DNA of 64,000 nt from Planctomycetota bacterium (lineage in GTDB: Bacteria > Planctomycetota > UBA11346), in assembly GCA_014193115.1 (NCBI GenBank), contig BJHQ01000001.1, forward strand, positions 124,001 to 188,000, in the 5' to 3' direction. Made by a program: the position numbers and the translations under genes. The notes beneath the pieces are model-generated. The model made no database searches and had not been told where the DNA came from. It saw nothing but the letters and a program-made list of their open reading frames with translations. Below, piece after piece: positions 51,523 through 61,717 of the stretch. Position 1 is the stretch's first letter. Each line of letters starts with the position of its first letter.

Positions 51523-52125
51523 TCACGGCACGATCCGGGCGACGAAGCCGCAGGACCAACCGGCGGTACTGTAGCTGAAGGCGCTGCGATCGCAGCCGCA
51601 GTCATCGGCCTCGCGACCACCTCCGGTGATCTCCCCGGCGATGAAAGCCCCGACCCGGTGACGGCGCGGTCCGAACAGCAGCTCAGCCCGGGCCGCTGCC
51701 TGGCCGTACTGACCGTTGTGGCTGCGTTCGCCGCCCATGCCGCTCAGGCTGGCGCCCATCACGCCGCTGCCGACATCGATCGCCACGTCCAGCTCGGACC
51801 AGGGGAAGGGTTCCCAGGCGCCGGCGAAACGCACGAACCAGCCGGCTTCGGTGAGCTGCAAGTCCTGGCTGCTGAGCTGGCGCAGGCGTAATCCGAGTCC
51901 GATCCGTCCGCCCAATCCGGCGTCCCCGAAATCCCCGCCGCCGATCAGCAGCGAACCGGAGTAGACGCTGGTGAAAGCGCCGGCCAGATCCTGCCGGCGG
52001 CCCTGGCTGTCTTCATCGTGCCAGGCGAACGCGGCCGCTCCGCTGCCCAGCTCCAATCCAAGCCAGGCGTTGTCGGAAGCAGGAGCGGCAGCGAGGGCGG
52101 CGACCAGGAGTGGAAGAAAGCGCAT
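51523..52125 (-). CDS. Secreted outer-membrane barrel-like protein, unknown
   Basis: 200 aa with a signal peptide (MRFLPLLVAALAAAPAS) and Gly/aromatic-rich amphipathic strands (SGSLLIGGGDFGDAGLGGRI, AGWFVRFAGAWEPF, ELDVAIDVGSGVMGASLSG). Cysteines cluster near the end (DDCGCDRS). No family recognised. Its ATG lies 4 bp from a perfect AT-rich inverted repeat that also covers the stop of the ScpA fusion gene upstream. Confidence 0.65.
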   Translation of the reverse strand: MRFLPLLVAALAAAPASDNAWLGLELGSGAAAFAWHDEDSQGRRQDLAGAFTSVYSGSLLIGGGDFGDAGLGGRIGLGLRLRQLSSQDLQLTEAGWFVRFAGAWEPFPWSELDVAIDVGSGVMGASLSGMGGERSHNGQYGQAAARAELLFGPRRHRVGAFIAGEITGGGREADDCGCDRSAFSYSTAGWSCGFVARIVP

Positions 52126-52129
52126 GGCG

Positions 52130-52153
52130 ATAAGTAAACATAGGTTTACTTAT
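52130..52153. promoter_or_regulatory. Perfect 10-bp-arm inverted repeat, likely operator or leader hairpin
   Basis: ATAAGTAAAC, four bases, then GTTTACTTAT. It is strikingly AT-rich for this DNA and lies directly before the start of the 200-aa barrel protein and across the stop codon of the ScpA fusion. The size and symmetry fit a dimeric repressor site, or an RNA hairpin over the initiation region. Confidence 0.55.
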
Positions 52154-55100
52154 CGGTCAAGGCCCAGGTCCGCAAACGCCCCGTGCGGTCGCTCCACGGA
52201 CTCGCTGACGGGATCGTTGCCAGGGCTTCGAACAGGGCGACGGGCGTGGTCGCGACCTCGCGCACCGGCAGCACAGCCTCAGCCCGATCGCCACCAGCGG
52301 TCAGCACCAACCGGTAGTCGCCAGGTGATCGACCAGCGATCCACTCGGTAAGCGGCACCGGCCACGAACGGGACAGGCCGTGTTCGGCGGGCTCGCAATC
52401 GCCCGGCTCGCCCACCACCAGCTGCGCCACCGTCGCACCAGCGGCATCCTGCAACTGCACCGTGGCGCCCGGCCAGCGGTGGGCCCGGGCGGCCAGGGCG
52501 CCGCCGCGGATCGCGATCCACAGCCCGCTGTCCCGGTGCGGTACAGCCACCGTCAGCGCCGCCGCCGCTGGCAAATCATCGAGTTTGGCTTCGGGATGGT
52601 CAGCTGGCCAAGCGGCCGCGACTGAGATCTGATAGGCCGTGCCGGGCACGAACGGACCGCGCAGCGCAAGGCCACCGCCCTCCTGCACCGCCTGGAACGG
52701 CACCGGTGGATCGATCCAGATCTGCTTGGCGATCACCTGCGGATCAGCGAAGGTCCCCGCGCACACCAGATGGACCGTGGGATCGCCGTGGGCAGGCGAG
52801 GCCGCGGCGACAGCGGTGGGCACCAGGCGATGGCCGGCGGCGATGGTGGCGCTCCAAGCAGTTTCCAGACCGATCGGTCCTGCGGCTCCGGCAAAACCGA
52901 CAGGAAGCGCCAGGGTGAGCGATCCGCGCGGCGATCCGTTGCTGGGCGGACGGAGATCCAGATCGATGGCGGCGGATTCCGCCGAGGTCACCGCGCTCGT
53001 CTGCCAGCCGCTGGCGCTGAGCCCCGCTGCCAAGCGGGCAGGCGACATCGGCTGGTTGGCGGCGATCCGCACCCGGGTAGCGCCATCGGCGGTAAAGCCG
53101 GTGACGGTCGCACTGCGCACGGCAAACAATTCGCCGCGCATCCGGTAGCAGAGATCCGTCGCCAGCCGGAATCCATCGGCGGTACGCACCGGATCGGCGG
53201 GCACCGTCACCGCGATCGGCGTCGCCAAAGGCCACGGTTGGCTCGGAGTGAACTCCGCTGTGGATCGATCAATCCAGCGCCAAGCGCCAGCGATGGCTGG
53301 CTCGAAACGCGCCGCCAATGGCGCCGGTTGCTCAATTTTTTCAGGAAGAATCGGCAGATTGAAGCGCAGGCGCACCGGCTGGCTGCCGCTGAGCACCGTG
53401 CCCTCGGCCGGCGGATCGATGGTCGTCAGCACCGCCCGCGGCGGAGACAGCAGCCACGTCGCGCCGACCCCGATCCCGGCCGCAGCGGCCAGGCCCGCGG
53501 CGAGCTGCCAGCGGCGGAGGTTTCGGGGAGGGGCGGGCATGGGTCGGAGTGCTGGCTGGGGTTGCGTCGTGGTGGCGGTGAATGGTGGAAGGGGATCGGG
53601 TGGTGGAGCCGCCCCCGGCGGCGGCGGATCCGGCGGCGGCTCGAGTGGATCCGGCAGCCGTGCTGCGGGCGGCGGCGAGGTCACAACCGGTGGCTCGCTG
53701 ACAACCGGCGGCTCGCTGATCTGAAGCGGCGCAATCGCAGGCGATTCGCTGACGTCGCTGGCTTCGCTGACTTCGCTGGCTTCGCTGGGCGATGTCGCTG
53801 TTGCGCCAGGCCGGACGGAGTCCGGCGCTCCGGGTTCGGCCTCCGGCGGTTCGGGTTCGGCCTCCGGCGCTCCGAGTTCGGCCTCCGGCGCTGCGAGCTC
53901 GGCCCTGGGAGCGCCGAGCGCCAGCTCGGCTTGGGTTGGCGAGCTGAGCGGTTGGATCAGCGAAGCGGGTTCCTCGCGATCGGCGAGACGCGGAACAACC
54001 GGCGGCTCGCTGATTTGAAGCGGCGCGATTCCAGACGATTCACTGACTTCGCTGAGCGATGTCGCTGGTGCCTTCGGCCGGACGGAGTCCGGCGCTCCGA
54101 GTTCGGCCTCGGCCTCGGCCTCGGCCCTGGGAGCGCCGAGCGCCAGCTCGGCTTGGGTTGGCGAGCTGAGCGGTTCGATCAGCGAAGCGGGTTCCTCGCG
54201 ATCGATGGGTCGTGGATCAACTGGTGGCTCGTTGATTTGAAGCGGCGCGATTCCAGACGATTCACTGGCATCGCTTGGCGATGTCGTTGGTGTGTCTGGC
54301 CGGACGGAGTCCGGCGCTCCGAGTTCGGCCTCGGCCTCGGCCTCGGCCCTGGGAGCGCCGAGCGCCAGCTCGGCTTGGGTTGGCGAACTGAGCGGTTGGA
54401 TCAGCGAAGTGGGCTCCTCGCGATCGGCGAGACGCGGAACAACCGGCGGCTCGTTGATTTGAAGCGGCGCGATTCCAGACGATTCACTGGCATCGCTTGG
54501 CGATGTCGTTGGTGTGTCTGGCCGGACGGAGTCCGGCGCTCCGAGTTCGGCCTCGGCCTCGGCCCTGGGAGCGCCGAGCGCCAGCTCGGCTTGGGTTGGC
54601 GAACTGAGCGGTTCGGTCAGCGAAGCTGGTTCCTCGCGATCGATGGGACGCGGATCAACCGATGGCTCGTTGAGACGAAGCGGCGCGATCGCAGGCGATT
54701 CGCTGACTTCGCTGGTTTCGCTGGCTTCGCTGGGCGATGTCGCTGGTGGGCCAGGCCGGACGGAGTCCGGCGCTCCGGGTTCGGCCTCCGGTGATCCGGC
54801 CTCGGCCTCGGCCCTGGGAGCGCCGAGCGCCAGCTCGGCTTGGGTTGGCGAGCTGAGCGGTTCGATCAGCGAAGCGGGTTCCTCGCGATCGATGGGTCGT
54901 GGATCAACTGGTGGCTCGTTGATTTGAAGCGGCGCGATTCCAGACGATTCACTGGCATCGCTTGGCGATGTCGTTGGTGTGTCTGGCCGGACGGAGTCCG
55001 GCGCTCCGAGTTCGGCCTCCGACGCTCCGAGTTCGGCCTCCGGCGCTGCGAGTTCGGTCTCCGGCGCTCCGAGTTCGGTCTCCGGCGCTCCGAGTTCGGT

Positions 55101-56942
55101 CCTGGGAGCGCCGAGCGCCAGCTCGGCTTGGGTAGAGTTGAGCGGTCCGATCAGCGAAGCGGGTTCCTCGCGATCGGTGGGACGCGGATCAACTGGTGGC
55201 TCGTTGATTTGAAGCGGCGCGATCTCAGGCGATTCGCTGGCATCGCTGGAAGATGTCGCTGGTGCCTTCGGCCCGGAGCGCCGCACTCCGTGCGGCCCAA
55301 ACCACAGCGCTTCCGGAACCACGAACAGCGGTGCAGCCAGCCCGGAGCGCCGCACTCTGTGCGGCCCGAACCACAGCGCCTTCGGCGCGGCGTCTGACCC
55401 ACCTCCTGCGGACAGGATAACCTCGGTTGGCAAGCTCGGTTCGGAGGGCTGCTGCGGCATTCCGGCCGATGGCTCCAGTGTCGCTGGCGCAACGACCACC
55501 GCAGGCTGTGTCGGCGCTGCGATTTCCGCCGTCGCTGTGCTTTCCGCCGTCGTGGCGCTTTCCGCCGGCACCATGATTTCCACCGGCGCCACGCTTTCCG
55601 CAGCCACCGCTGGCTGAGCCGTCGCCGTACTTTCCGCTGGCGCAGAGCTTTCAACCAACGCTTTGCTATCCGATACCGCAGCACTTTCTGTGGCCACTAC
55701 CAGCGCAGCGTTGTCCGTGGCTGCTGGCGGCTGCACCGTGGCCGCTGGCGGCTGTGCCGGGGCGGCAGGTTCCGCAGCAGGCTCCGCCACCGCCACGACC
55801 ACGGGCGGTGGTTCCGGCGGGCGCAATTCGGGATGCAGCGTGAACCAGTGGGCGAGGAACGCCGCCTCGGGATCCGCGGTCTGGCGCAGGAGCGGGTCGA
55901 TGGCGCAGGCGGCGTCCAGTTCGGCGACGAGTCGATCGACCTCGGTGAGCGGGGCCGGCTCCGGGTCGCTGGTGTCCTCGGTCTCGTCGGCTGGGGCTGG
56001 CGTCCAACCCGGCGGAGCGGTCCAGCTCGCCAACGGCAAAGAACGGCGCCGCCAGGGCAACGGCTCGGGCTCCAGTTTTTCGTCCACCGGCGGCAGGCGG
56101 TCGGACGGGTGACGATACCGCAGCTGGATCAGGCCGAACTGCTCCAGCTGGCGGATGCGCAGCAGGCGTTGGCGGGCGGCCTCCAGGCTGGCCATCAAGG
56201 TGGTGACGCGGTGGAGCGGGCTCGGCCGGTCGGCGTTCAGCTCGGCCAAGGTCGCTTCCTGGCGCCGGGCCAGCTCGGCTTCGAGTTCGGCGATGCGCAC
56301 GCCCAGCGGCAGGTCATCGACCGCGACGGTGCGTTCCCGGGCTCCGCCGATCCGCCGCATCAGCAGGTCGAAAGCGTCGAACAGCGCCCCGGCGTGCAGC
56401 TCGCCGAGATCCAGTCCGGCCAGCTCCTCGGGATCATCAGGCACCTGCTCGCGGAACTGGCGGCCGATCCGGCCGTGATGGTCATTCTCCAAGCGGTCGA
56501 GGATCTCGGCGGCGTCTTTAAAGGCGCGAAACGCGAGCAGCCGCCGGACCAGGTCGGCTCGGGGATCGTCGAAGCGCTCCTCTTCGGCGGCGCTGACCCG
56601 GCCTTCCGGGGGCGGGGCGATGGTCCGTGCCTTCAATTCCAGCAGTGAGGTCGCCATGACCAGGAAATCGCCGGCGATCTCCAGATCGAGATCGGCCCAG
56701 CCGTGGACCGCGGCGACGAACTGGTCGGCGATGTCGGCGATCGGGATGTCGTTGATGTCGACTTCGGCCCGCCGGACCAGGAACAGCAGCAGATCCAGGG
56801 GACCGCTGAACACATCAAGCGCGACGGTGCAGGCGAGGTCGCCGCCCTGGCCCAGTTCGCCGGCTTCACCGACCTCGGCGACGCTGCTGGATCCGCCCGG
56901 ATCAGCGGCGCCGGGGCTCAGGTTGTCCGGGCCGCCGGCCAT
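52146..56942 (-). CDS. scpA: ScpA (condensin kleisin) fused to repeat linker, membrane helix and A2M-like periplasmic domain
   Basis: A 1,598-aa frame. Residues 37-278 are a whole ScpA: N-terminal VALDVFSGPLDLLLFLVRRA and DINDIPIADIADQFV, MATSLLELKARTI, and a C-terminal winged helix (VTTLMASLEAARQRLLRIRQ). ScpA is usually ~250 aa, cytoplasmic, and closes the SMC ring. Here ~860 residues of Pro/Ala/Glu-rich linker follow, including six tandem units of 72-96 aa. One membrane helix lies at about 1143-1163 (WQLAAGLAAAAGIGVGATWL). The ~435-aa tail has a segment like the first domain of bacterial alpha-2-macroglobulins (VRLRFNLPILPEK, GAWRWIDRSTAEFTPSQPWP) but no thioester region. Start ATG 56942 is uncertain. 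No scpB is adjacent. Two fused genes or a genuine fusion are both possible; the frame is open throughout. Confidence 0.8.
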   Translation of the reverse strand: MAGGPDNLSPGAADPGGSSSVAEVGEAGELGQGGDLACTVALDVFSGPLDLLLFLVRRAEVDINDIPIADIADQFVAAVHGWADLDLEIAGDFLVMATSLLELKARTIAPPPEGRVSAAEEERFDDPRADLVRRLLAFRAFKDAAEILDRLENDHHGRIGRQFREQVPDDPEELAGLDLGELHAGALFDAFDLLMRRIGGARERTVAVDDLPLGVRIAELEAELARRQEATLAELNADRPSPLHRVTTLMASLEAARQRLLRIRQLEQFGLIQLRYRHPSDRLPPVDEKLEPEPLPWRRRSLPLASWTAPPGWTPAPADETEDTSDPEPAPLTEVDRLVAELDAACAIDPLLRQTADPEAAFLAHWFTLHPELRPPEPPPVVVAVAEPAAEPAAPAQPPAATVQPPAATDNAALVVATESAAVSDSKALVESSAPAESTATAQPAVAAESVAPVEIMVPAESATTAESTATAEIAAPTQPAVVVAPATLEPSAGMPQQPSEPSLPTEVILSAGGGSDAAPKALWFGPHRVRRSGLAAPLFVVPEALWFGPHGVRRSGPKAPATSSSDASESPEIAPLQINEPPVDPRPTDREEPASLIGPLNSTQAELALGAPRTELGAPETELGAPETELAAPEAELGASEAELGAPDSVRPDTPTTSPSDASESSGIAPLQINEPPVDPRPIDREEPASLIEPLSSPTQAELALGAPRAEAEAGSPEAEPGAPDSVRPGPPATSPSEASETSEVSESPAIAPLRLNEPSVDPRPIDREEPASLTEPLSSPTQAELALGAPRAEAEAELGAPDSVRPDTPTTSPSDASESSGIAPLQINEPPVVPRLADREEPTSLIQPLSSPTQAELALGAPRAEAEAEAELGAPDSVRPDTPTTSPSDASESSGIAPLQINEPPVDPRPIDREEPASLIEPLSSPTQAELALGAPRAEAEAEAELGAPDSVRPKAPATSLSEVSESSGIAPLQISEPPVVPRLADREEPASLIQPLSSPTQAELALGAPRAELAAPEAELGAPEAEPEPPEAEPGAPDSVRPGATATSPSEASEVSEASDVSESPAIAPLQISEPPVVSEPPVVTSPPPAARLPDPLEPPPDPPPPGAAPPPDPLPPFTATTTQPQPALRPMPAPPRNLRRWQLAAGLAAAAGIGVGATWLLSPPRAVLTTIDPPAEGTVLSGSQPVRLRFNLPILPEKIEQPAPLAARFEPAIAGAWRWIDRSTAEFTPSQPWPLATPIAVTVPADPVRTADGFRLATDLCYRMRGELFAVRSATVTGFTADGATRVRIAANQPMSPARLAAGLSASGWQTSAVTSAESAAIDLDLRPPSNGSPRGSLTLALPVGFAGAAGPIGLETAWSATIAAGHRLVPTAVAAASPAHGDPTVHLVCAGTFADPQVIAKQIWIDPPVPFQAVQEGGGLALRGPFVPGTAYQISVAAAWPADHPEAKLDDLPAAAALTVAVPHRDSGLWIAIRGGALAARAHRWPGATVQLQDAAGATVAQLVVGEPGDCEPAEHGLSRSWPVPLTEWIAGRSPGDYRLVLTAGGDRAEAVLPVREVATTPVALFEALATIPSASPWSDRTGRLRTWALTDK
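53909..55145. repeat. In-frame tandem repeats built on family-B palindromes inside the ScpA fusion
   Basis: The element CCGAGCGCCAGCTCGGCTTG recurs six times. Intervals between copies are 222, 222, 216, 249 and 288 bp, all divisible by three. It is read on the minus strand as TQAELALGAPR. Family-A elements at about 55275 and 55341 are read as GPHGVRRSG-type peptides. The DNA elements are the same as those in intergenic regions. Confidence 0.92.
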
Positions 56943-57149
56943 GGCGGTATCTGTAGGGACCACGGACTGGGGGCCAGGGGCCAGGGCCAGGGCCTGGGGC
57001 CAAGGCCAGAGGTTAGTGGCCAACGGGCCGTGGTGCGCATCGCCCTGCGATTGCCTGGAATCGGGAATCGGCGCACGATCCAAAAAGCGAAGTTCATCAA
57101 AATTTGTGCGTGATGCTCGGTCTGGATCCGATCGACACCGCAGGATCAC

Positions 57150-57290
57150 AGCATAGACGACCATGATTGAGGAATGAAAATAATACTATCACGATAGTCG
57201 TATGAATTCTATTCGATTTCTATTACCACGTCTGATGTTCCCGGTTGACTTGCGGAATAAATCGTCAAGATGTGAACACGAACCACGGTG
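57150..57290. other. AT-rich region upstream of ilvB
   Basis: Between the ScpA fusion and ilvB (56943-57354), the first part is a CAGGGCCAGGGCC-like low-complexity tract (about 56965-57010). The second is markedly AT-rich and includes the small palindrome ACTATC-AC-GATAGT (about 57183). Divergent promoters are expected here, but I see no pair of boxes convincing enough to mark. No T-box or other riboswitch pattern was recognised. Confidence 0.45.
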
Positions 57291-57354
57291 TCGTGGGCAG
57301 TCGGCCGGGATCATCCGCCGAAATGCCGCGATCCACAGCATCTGAAAGGCGCCC

Positions 57355-59067
57355 ATGGCAGGAAAGACCCCAACCGGAGGCGAAATCGTCATCCAGTGCC
57401 TGGAACGCGAGGGCGTTGAGCATGTGTACGGCTATTCTGGCGGCGCCGCCATGCCGATCTTCGACGCATTGGTCGATTCCAAGATCAAGTTCGTGCTGGT
57501 GCGGCACGAACAGGGCGCAACGCATATGGCCGACGGCTATGCCCGGGCCAGCGGCAAGCCCGGCGTGGTGCTGGTGACCAGCGGACCCGGTGCCACCAAC
57601 TGCGTGACCGGACTGCTCACCGCACTGATGGACTCGGTGCCGATGATCGTGCTCACCGGCCAGACCATCACCTCGATGCTCGGCAAGGACGCCTTCCAAG
57701 AAGCCGACGTGACCGGCATCACCTATCCGGTGGTCAAGCACAGTTATCTGGTGAAGAACGCCGCGGACATCCCGCGGATCATGAAAGAAGCGTTCCACAT
57801 CGCCACCACCGGCCGGCCCGGTCCGGTGCTGATCGACCTGCCCAAGGACATCACCCAGGGGCCGTGCACCGCGCCGTTCGTCGACACCGTGCGCCTGCCC
57901 GGGTACCGGGTGCCCGGCCGGGCGGATCCGGCCCTGCTTAAAAAGGCCGCTGATTATCTGGCGAAATCCAAGCGTCCGGTGCTGTACGTGGGCCACGGCT
58001 CGGTGATCTCGGGCGCTGGCGCGGCGATCCTCCGCCTGGCCGAAAAGCTGAACGCGCCGATCGTCAACACGCTGCTCGGCAAGGGCGCCTGCGCCGAAGA
58101 CCACGAACTGCACCAGGGCATGCTCGGCATGCACGGCACGGCGTATGCCAACCGCACGGTGCAGAACTGCGATCTGATCTTCGCCATCGGCGCCCGCTGG
58201 GACGACCGCATCACCGGCAAATTGTCCACGTTCTGCCCCGACGCGATCAAGCTCCACATCGACGTGGACGTGGCCGAGTTCGGCAAGGTGCTCAAACCCG
58301 ACGTGTGCATGGCTGGCGACGCCAAGCTGGTGGTGGAAGACCTGATTCCGCTGGTCAGCAAGTGCGACTCCGCAGAGTGGCTGAAGCAGATCGCGGTGTG
58401 GCGCAAATCCTATCCGCTGAAATACGCCAAAAAAGGCGGGCTGCGGGCGCAGTACGTGCTTGATCGGCTCGACCGCCTCGGCGGCCGTGACTGCATCATC
58501 ACCACCGACGTTGGTCAGCACCAGATGTGGGCGGCGCAGTTCTGCCGCACCACCAAGAACCGCCATTGGCTGTCTTCGGGCGGCGCCGGCACCATGGGGT
58601 TCGGCTTTCCGTCGGCGATCGGCGCGGCCATGGCCACCGGTACGCCGACCTGGGCCGTGGTCGGCGACGGCGGCTTCCAGATGACCCTGTGTGAACTGTC
58701 CACCGCGGCGCTGCAAAAGGTGCCGGTGAAGATCCTGATCATCAACAACAGTTATCTGGGCATGATCCGTCAGTGGCAGGAATTGTTCTTCGACAACCGC
58801 CTGTCCGGCGCCGACCTGGAGGGCAACCCCGACTTCGTGAAACTGGCCGACGCCTATGGCGTTCCGGGCAAGCGGGTGAAGCGCGCCGCCGATGTCGATA
58901 AAGCCCTGAAATGGGCGATGAACCACAACGACGGTCCCTGCCTGGTCGAAGTCGAGGTGGTCAAGGAAGACAACGTCTTCCCCATGGTCCCCGCCGGCGC
59001 CGGCTATGAACAGATGCTGATCGAACGCCCGAAGGTCAAGATGGATAAGCCGACGGGCAGCACCTGA
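57355..59067 (+). CDS. ilvB: Acetolactate synthase large subunit
   Basis: A 570-aa ThDP enzyme for the first shared step of branched-chain amino-acid synthesis. Catalytic Glu52 is in RHEQGATHMADGYAR. Also seen are TSGPGATN, LIDLPKDI, and the ThDP/Mg motif GDG (437-439) ... NN (464-465) within VVGDGGFQMTLCELSTAAL. The C-terminal VFPMVPAGAGYEQML is typical of anabolic acetohydroxyacid synthases. It lies 43 bp upstream of ilvN. Feedback control by valine through IlvN is known for the family. Confidence 0.97.
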   Translation: MAGKTPTGGEIVIQCLEREGVEHVYGYSGGAAMPIFDALVDSKIKFVLVRHEQGATHMADGYARASGKPGVVLVTSGPGATNCVTGLLTALMDSVPMIVLTGQTITSMLGKDAFQEADVTGITYPVVKHSYLVKNAADIPRIMKEAFHIATTGRPGPVLIDLPKDITQGPCTAPFVDTVRLPGYRVPGRADPALLKKAADYLAKSKRPVLYVGHGSVISGAGAAILRLAEKLNAPIVNTLLGKGACAEDHELHQGMLGMHGTAYANRTVQNCDLIFAIGARWDDRITGKLSTFCPDAIKLHIDVDVAEFGKVLKPDVCMAGDAKLVVEDLIPLVSKCDSAEWLKQIAVWRKSYPLKYAKKGGLRAQYVLDRLDRLGGRDCIITTDVGQHQMWAAQFCRTTKNRHWLSSGGAGTMGFGFPSAIGAAMATGTPTWAVVGDGGFQMTLCELSTAALQKVPVKILIINNSYLGMIRQWQELFFDNRLSGADLEGNPDFVKLADAYGVPGKRVKRAADVDKALKWAMNHNDGPCLVEVEVVKEDNVFPMVPAGAGYEQMLIERPKVKMDKPTGST

Positions 59068-59110
59068 GCCGACTCCATCCACGACCCTTCTGACCATCCA
59101 AGGTGTGTCC

Positions 59111-59650
59111 ATGACTGCTGCCACAACCATTCCGTTTCACACGATCTCCCTGCTCGTCCGCAACAAACCCGGCGTACTGGTCCGGGTCGCGTTGGTCTTC
59201 AGCCGGCGCGGGTACAACATCGAGTCCCTGGTCGTTTCGCCGGCCATGGGCCAGGGCGAATACGACGGCATCCCGATCACGCCGGGCGAATTCTCGCGGA
59301 TGACGATCACCTGTTCCGGCGATCCCGACAACCTCGGCCAGATCGTCAAACAGCTCGAAAAGCTGATCGACGTGGTCACTGCCATCGACCACACCGGCGA
59401 GGCGGTGATCGAGAGCGAACTGTGCCTGGCCAAGATCAAGTCCGGGCTCGATCAGCGCACCGCGCTGCTCCAGATCGCCGAGAACTTCAAGGCCAAGGTC
59501 GTCGATTACGGTTCCGACTCGATGATCCTGCGCTGCGCCGGTGAATCCGACAAGATCGATGCGATGGTCGCGCTGCTCCGGCCCTACGGCATCGTCGAGA
59601 TGGTGCGCTCAGGAAAAATCCTGATGGCCCGTGGCCTCGCCTCGACCTGA
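59111..59650 (+). CDS. ilvN: Acetolactate synthase small (regulatory) subunit
   Basis: 179 aa. An N-terminal ACT domain (HTISLLVRNKPGVLVRVALV, FSRRGYNIESLVVSP) is followed by the C-terminal ALS_ss_C domain (ELCLAKIKS ... YGIVEMVRSGKILMARG). It activates IlvB and confers valine inhibition in studied bacteria. AAGG 7 bp before ATG 59111 supports this start over GTG 59105. A hairpin (GCGCCTGC at 59671 with GCAGGCGC at 59689) follows the stop. Confidence 0.97.
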   Translation: MTAATTIPFHTISLLVRNKPGVLVRVALVFSRRGYNIESLVVSPAMGQGEYDGIPITPGEFSRMTITCSGDPDNLGQIVKQLEKLIDVVTAIDHTGEAVIESELCLAKIKSGLDQRTALLQIAENFKAKVVDYGSDSMILRCAGESDKIDAMVALLRPYGIVEMVRSGKILMARGLAST

Positions 59651-59670
59651 AGCCAGCCGCGACCTGAACG

Positions 59671-59696
59671 GCGCCTGCACATACAGCGGCAGGCGC
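59671..59696. terminator. Stem-loop between convergent ilvN and membrane protein
   Basis: GCGCCTGC (59671-59678) pairs perfectly with GCAGGCGC (59689-59696). There is no T-run. It lies between two converging genes and may end both transcripts. Confidence 0.4.
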
Positions 59697-59701
59697 TGGG
59701 C

Positions 59702-60286
59702 TCACCAGGCGAAGAACAACATCGCATACAGCACGATTGCGATGGCCATGACGATCAGCAGCCATTTCCGGCGACTCGCCGCCGGATCGGGCAGCTCAGC
59801 GGTCAACGCTGCGGAGGCCGCCGCCGCCGCCGCCGCCGTGGCGCGGTGGGCGGCGACGGTCGTCTCGGCCAGCAGCAGCACCGGTTCATGGCCGATGGCA
59901 GCGGCGAACGCGGCGCGCATCTCGCGCTCTGCCGTCTGGGCGGCGAGCAGCGCGGTAGCGGCGTGCTCGGCGACCGCCGCTGCCGGTGGGTGGCCCTCGG
60001 CCCGGGCCGCATCGTCTCGGCAGGACATGGCAAAACGCATGGTCTCCCGCGCCGCCTGACCCACCGTCCACAGGCGTCGCCGCCATGCCGCCCGGGCCGA
60101 TGCGCCCTGGGCAGACAGCACGGGCAGGGCCGGCGGCTCGAAATGCGGTCCTTCCGGCAGTGCATCGCCGACCAGCGCGAACCGCCGCACCAGCCAGGTA
60201 CCGATACCCAGGGCGAGCGCGAACAGGGCCAGCGCCACGCAGACCGCCAGCATGGCCACGAGCGGAGCATCCATATCTGTGGTCAC
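59702..60286 (-). CDS. Two-helix membrane protein, function unknown
   Basis: 194 aa with an N-terminal helix (VAMLAVCVALALFALALGIG, about 10-33), an Ala-rich helical middle (about 60-160) and a C-terminal helix (WLLIVMAIAIVLYAMLFFAW) reaching the last residue. The coil-like centre between two anchors is reminiscent of apolipophorin- or MotA-flanking proteins only in composition; I assign no family. It is convergent with ilvN and divergent from trpB. Confidence 0.65.
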   Translation of the reverse strand: MTTDMDAPLVAMLAVCVALALFALALGIGTWLVRRFALVGDALPEGPHFEPPALPVLSAQGASARAAWRRRLWTVGQAARETMRFAMSCRDDAARAEGHPPAAAVAEHAATALLAAQTAEREMRAAFAAAIGHEPVLLLAETTVAAHRATAAAAAAASAALTAELPDPAASRRKWLLIVMAIAIVLYAMLFFAW

Positions 60287-60517
60287 GGTACCGGTTCAGG
60301 CTTGGACGCCAAGGAATCCAGCAGTTTTGGACGGCATGGGCATGCGACGGCAGGGGCGATCGCCAACCGGTGTGGCGATCCTGCGCGCTGCGCCGGCGTT
60401 CCTGGTGGTGAATCGGCTTGAGTGGCCCGGCCGGTGCTGACGATCGCAGCATGACGCCGGCCTGCCCCTCGCTCGACGCTTCGCACCTGCCGCTCTGCCG
60501 CCCAGGATGCTGCTGAA

Positions 60518-61713
<1,196 letters not shown>

Positions 61714-61717
<4 letters not shown>

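Noticed and set aside
52744-54794. Plus-strand frames through the ScpA linker repeats, up to 674 aa
   Set aside because: They arise because repeat units are multiples of three and GC-rich. They contain no recognisable domain, while the minus frame links ScpA to a membrane helix.
57265-59130. 621-aa open frame opposite ilvB
   Set aside because: His/Asp/Val-rich antisense shadow; ilvB motifs on the plus strand are complete.
60287-60517. Trp leader peptide or attenuator before trpB
   Set aside because: No run of Trp codons in a short frame and no alternative hairpins with a T-run are visible.
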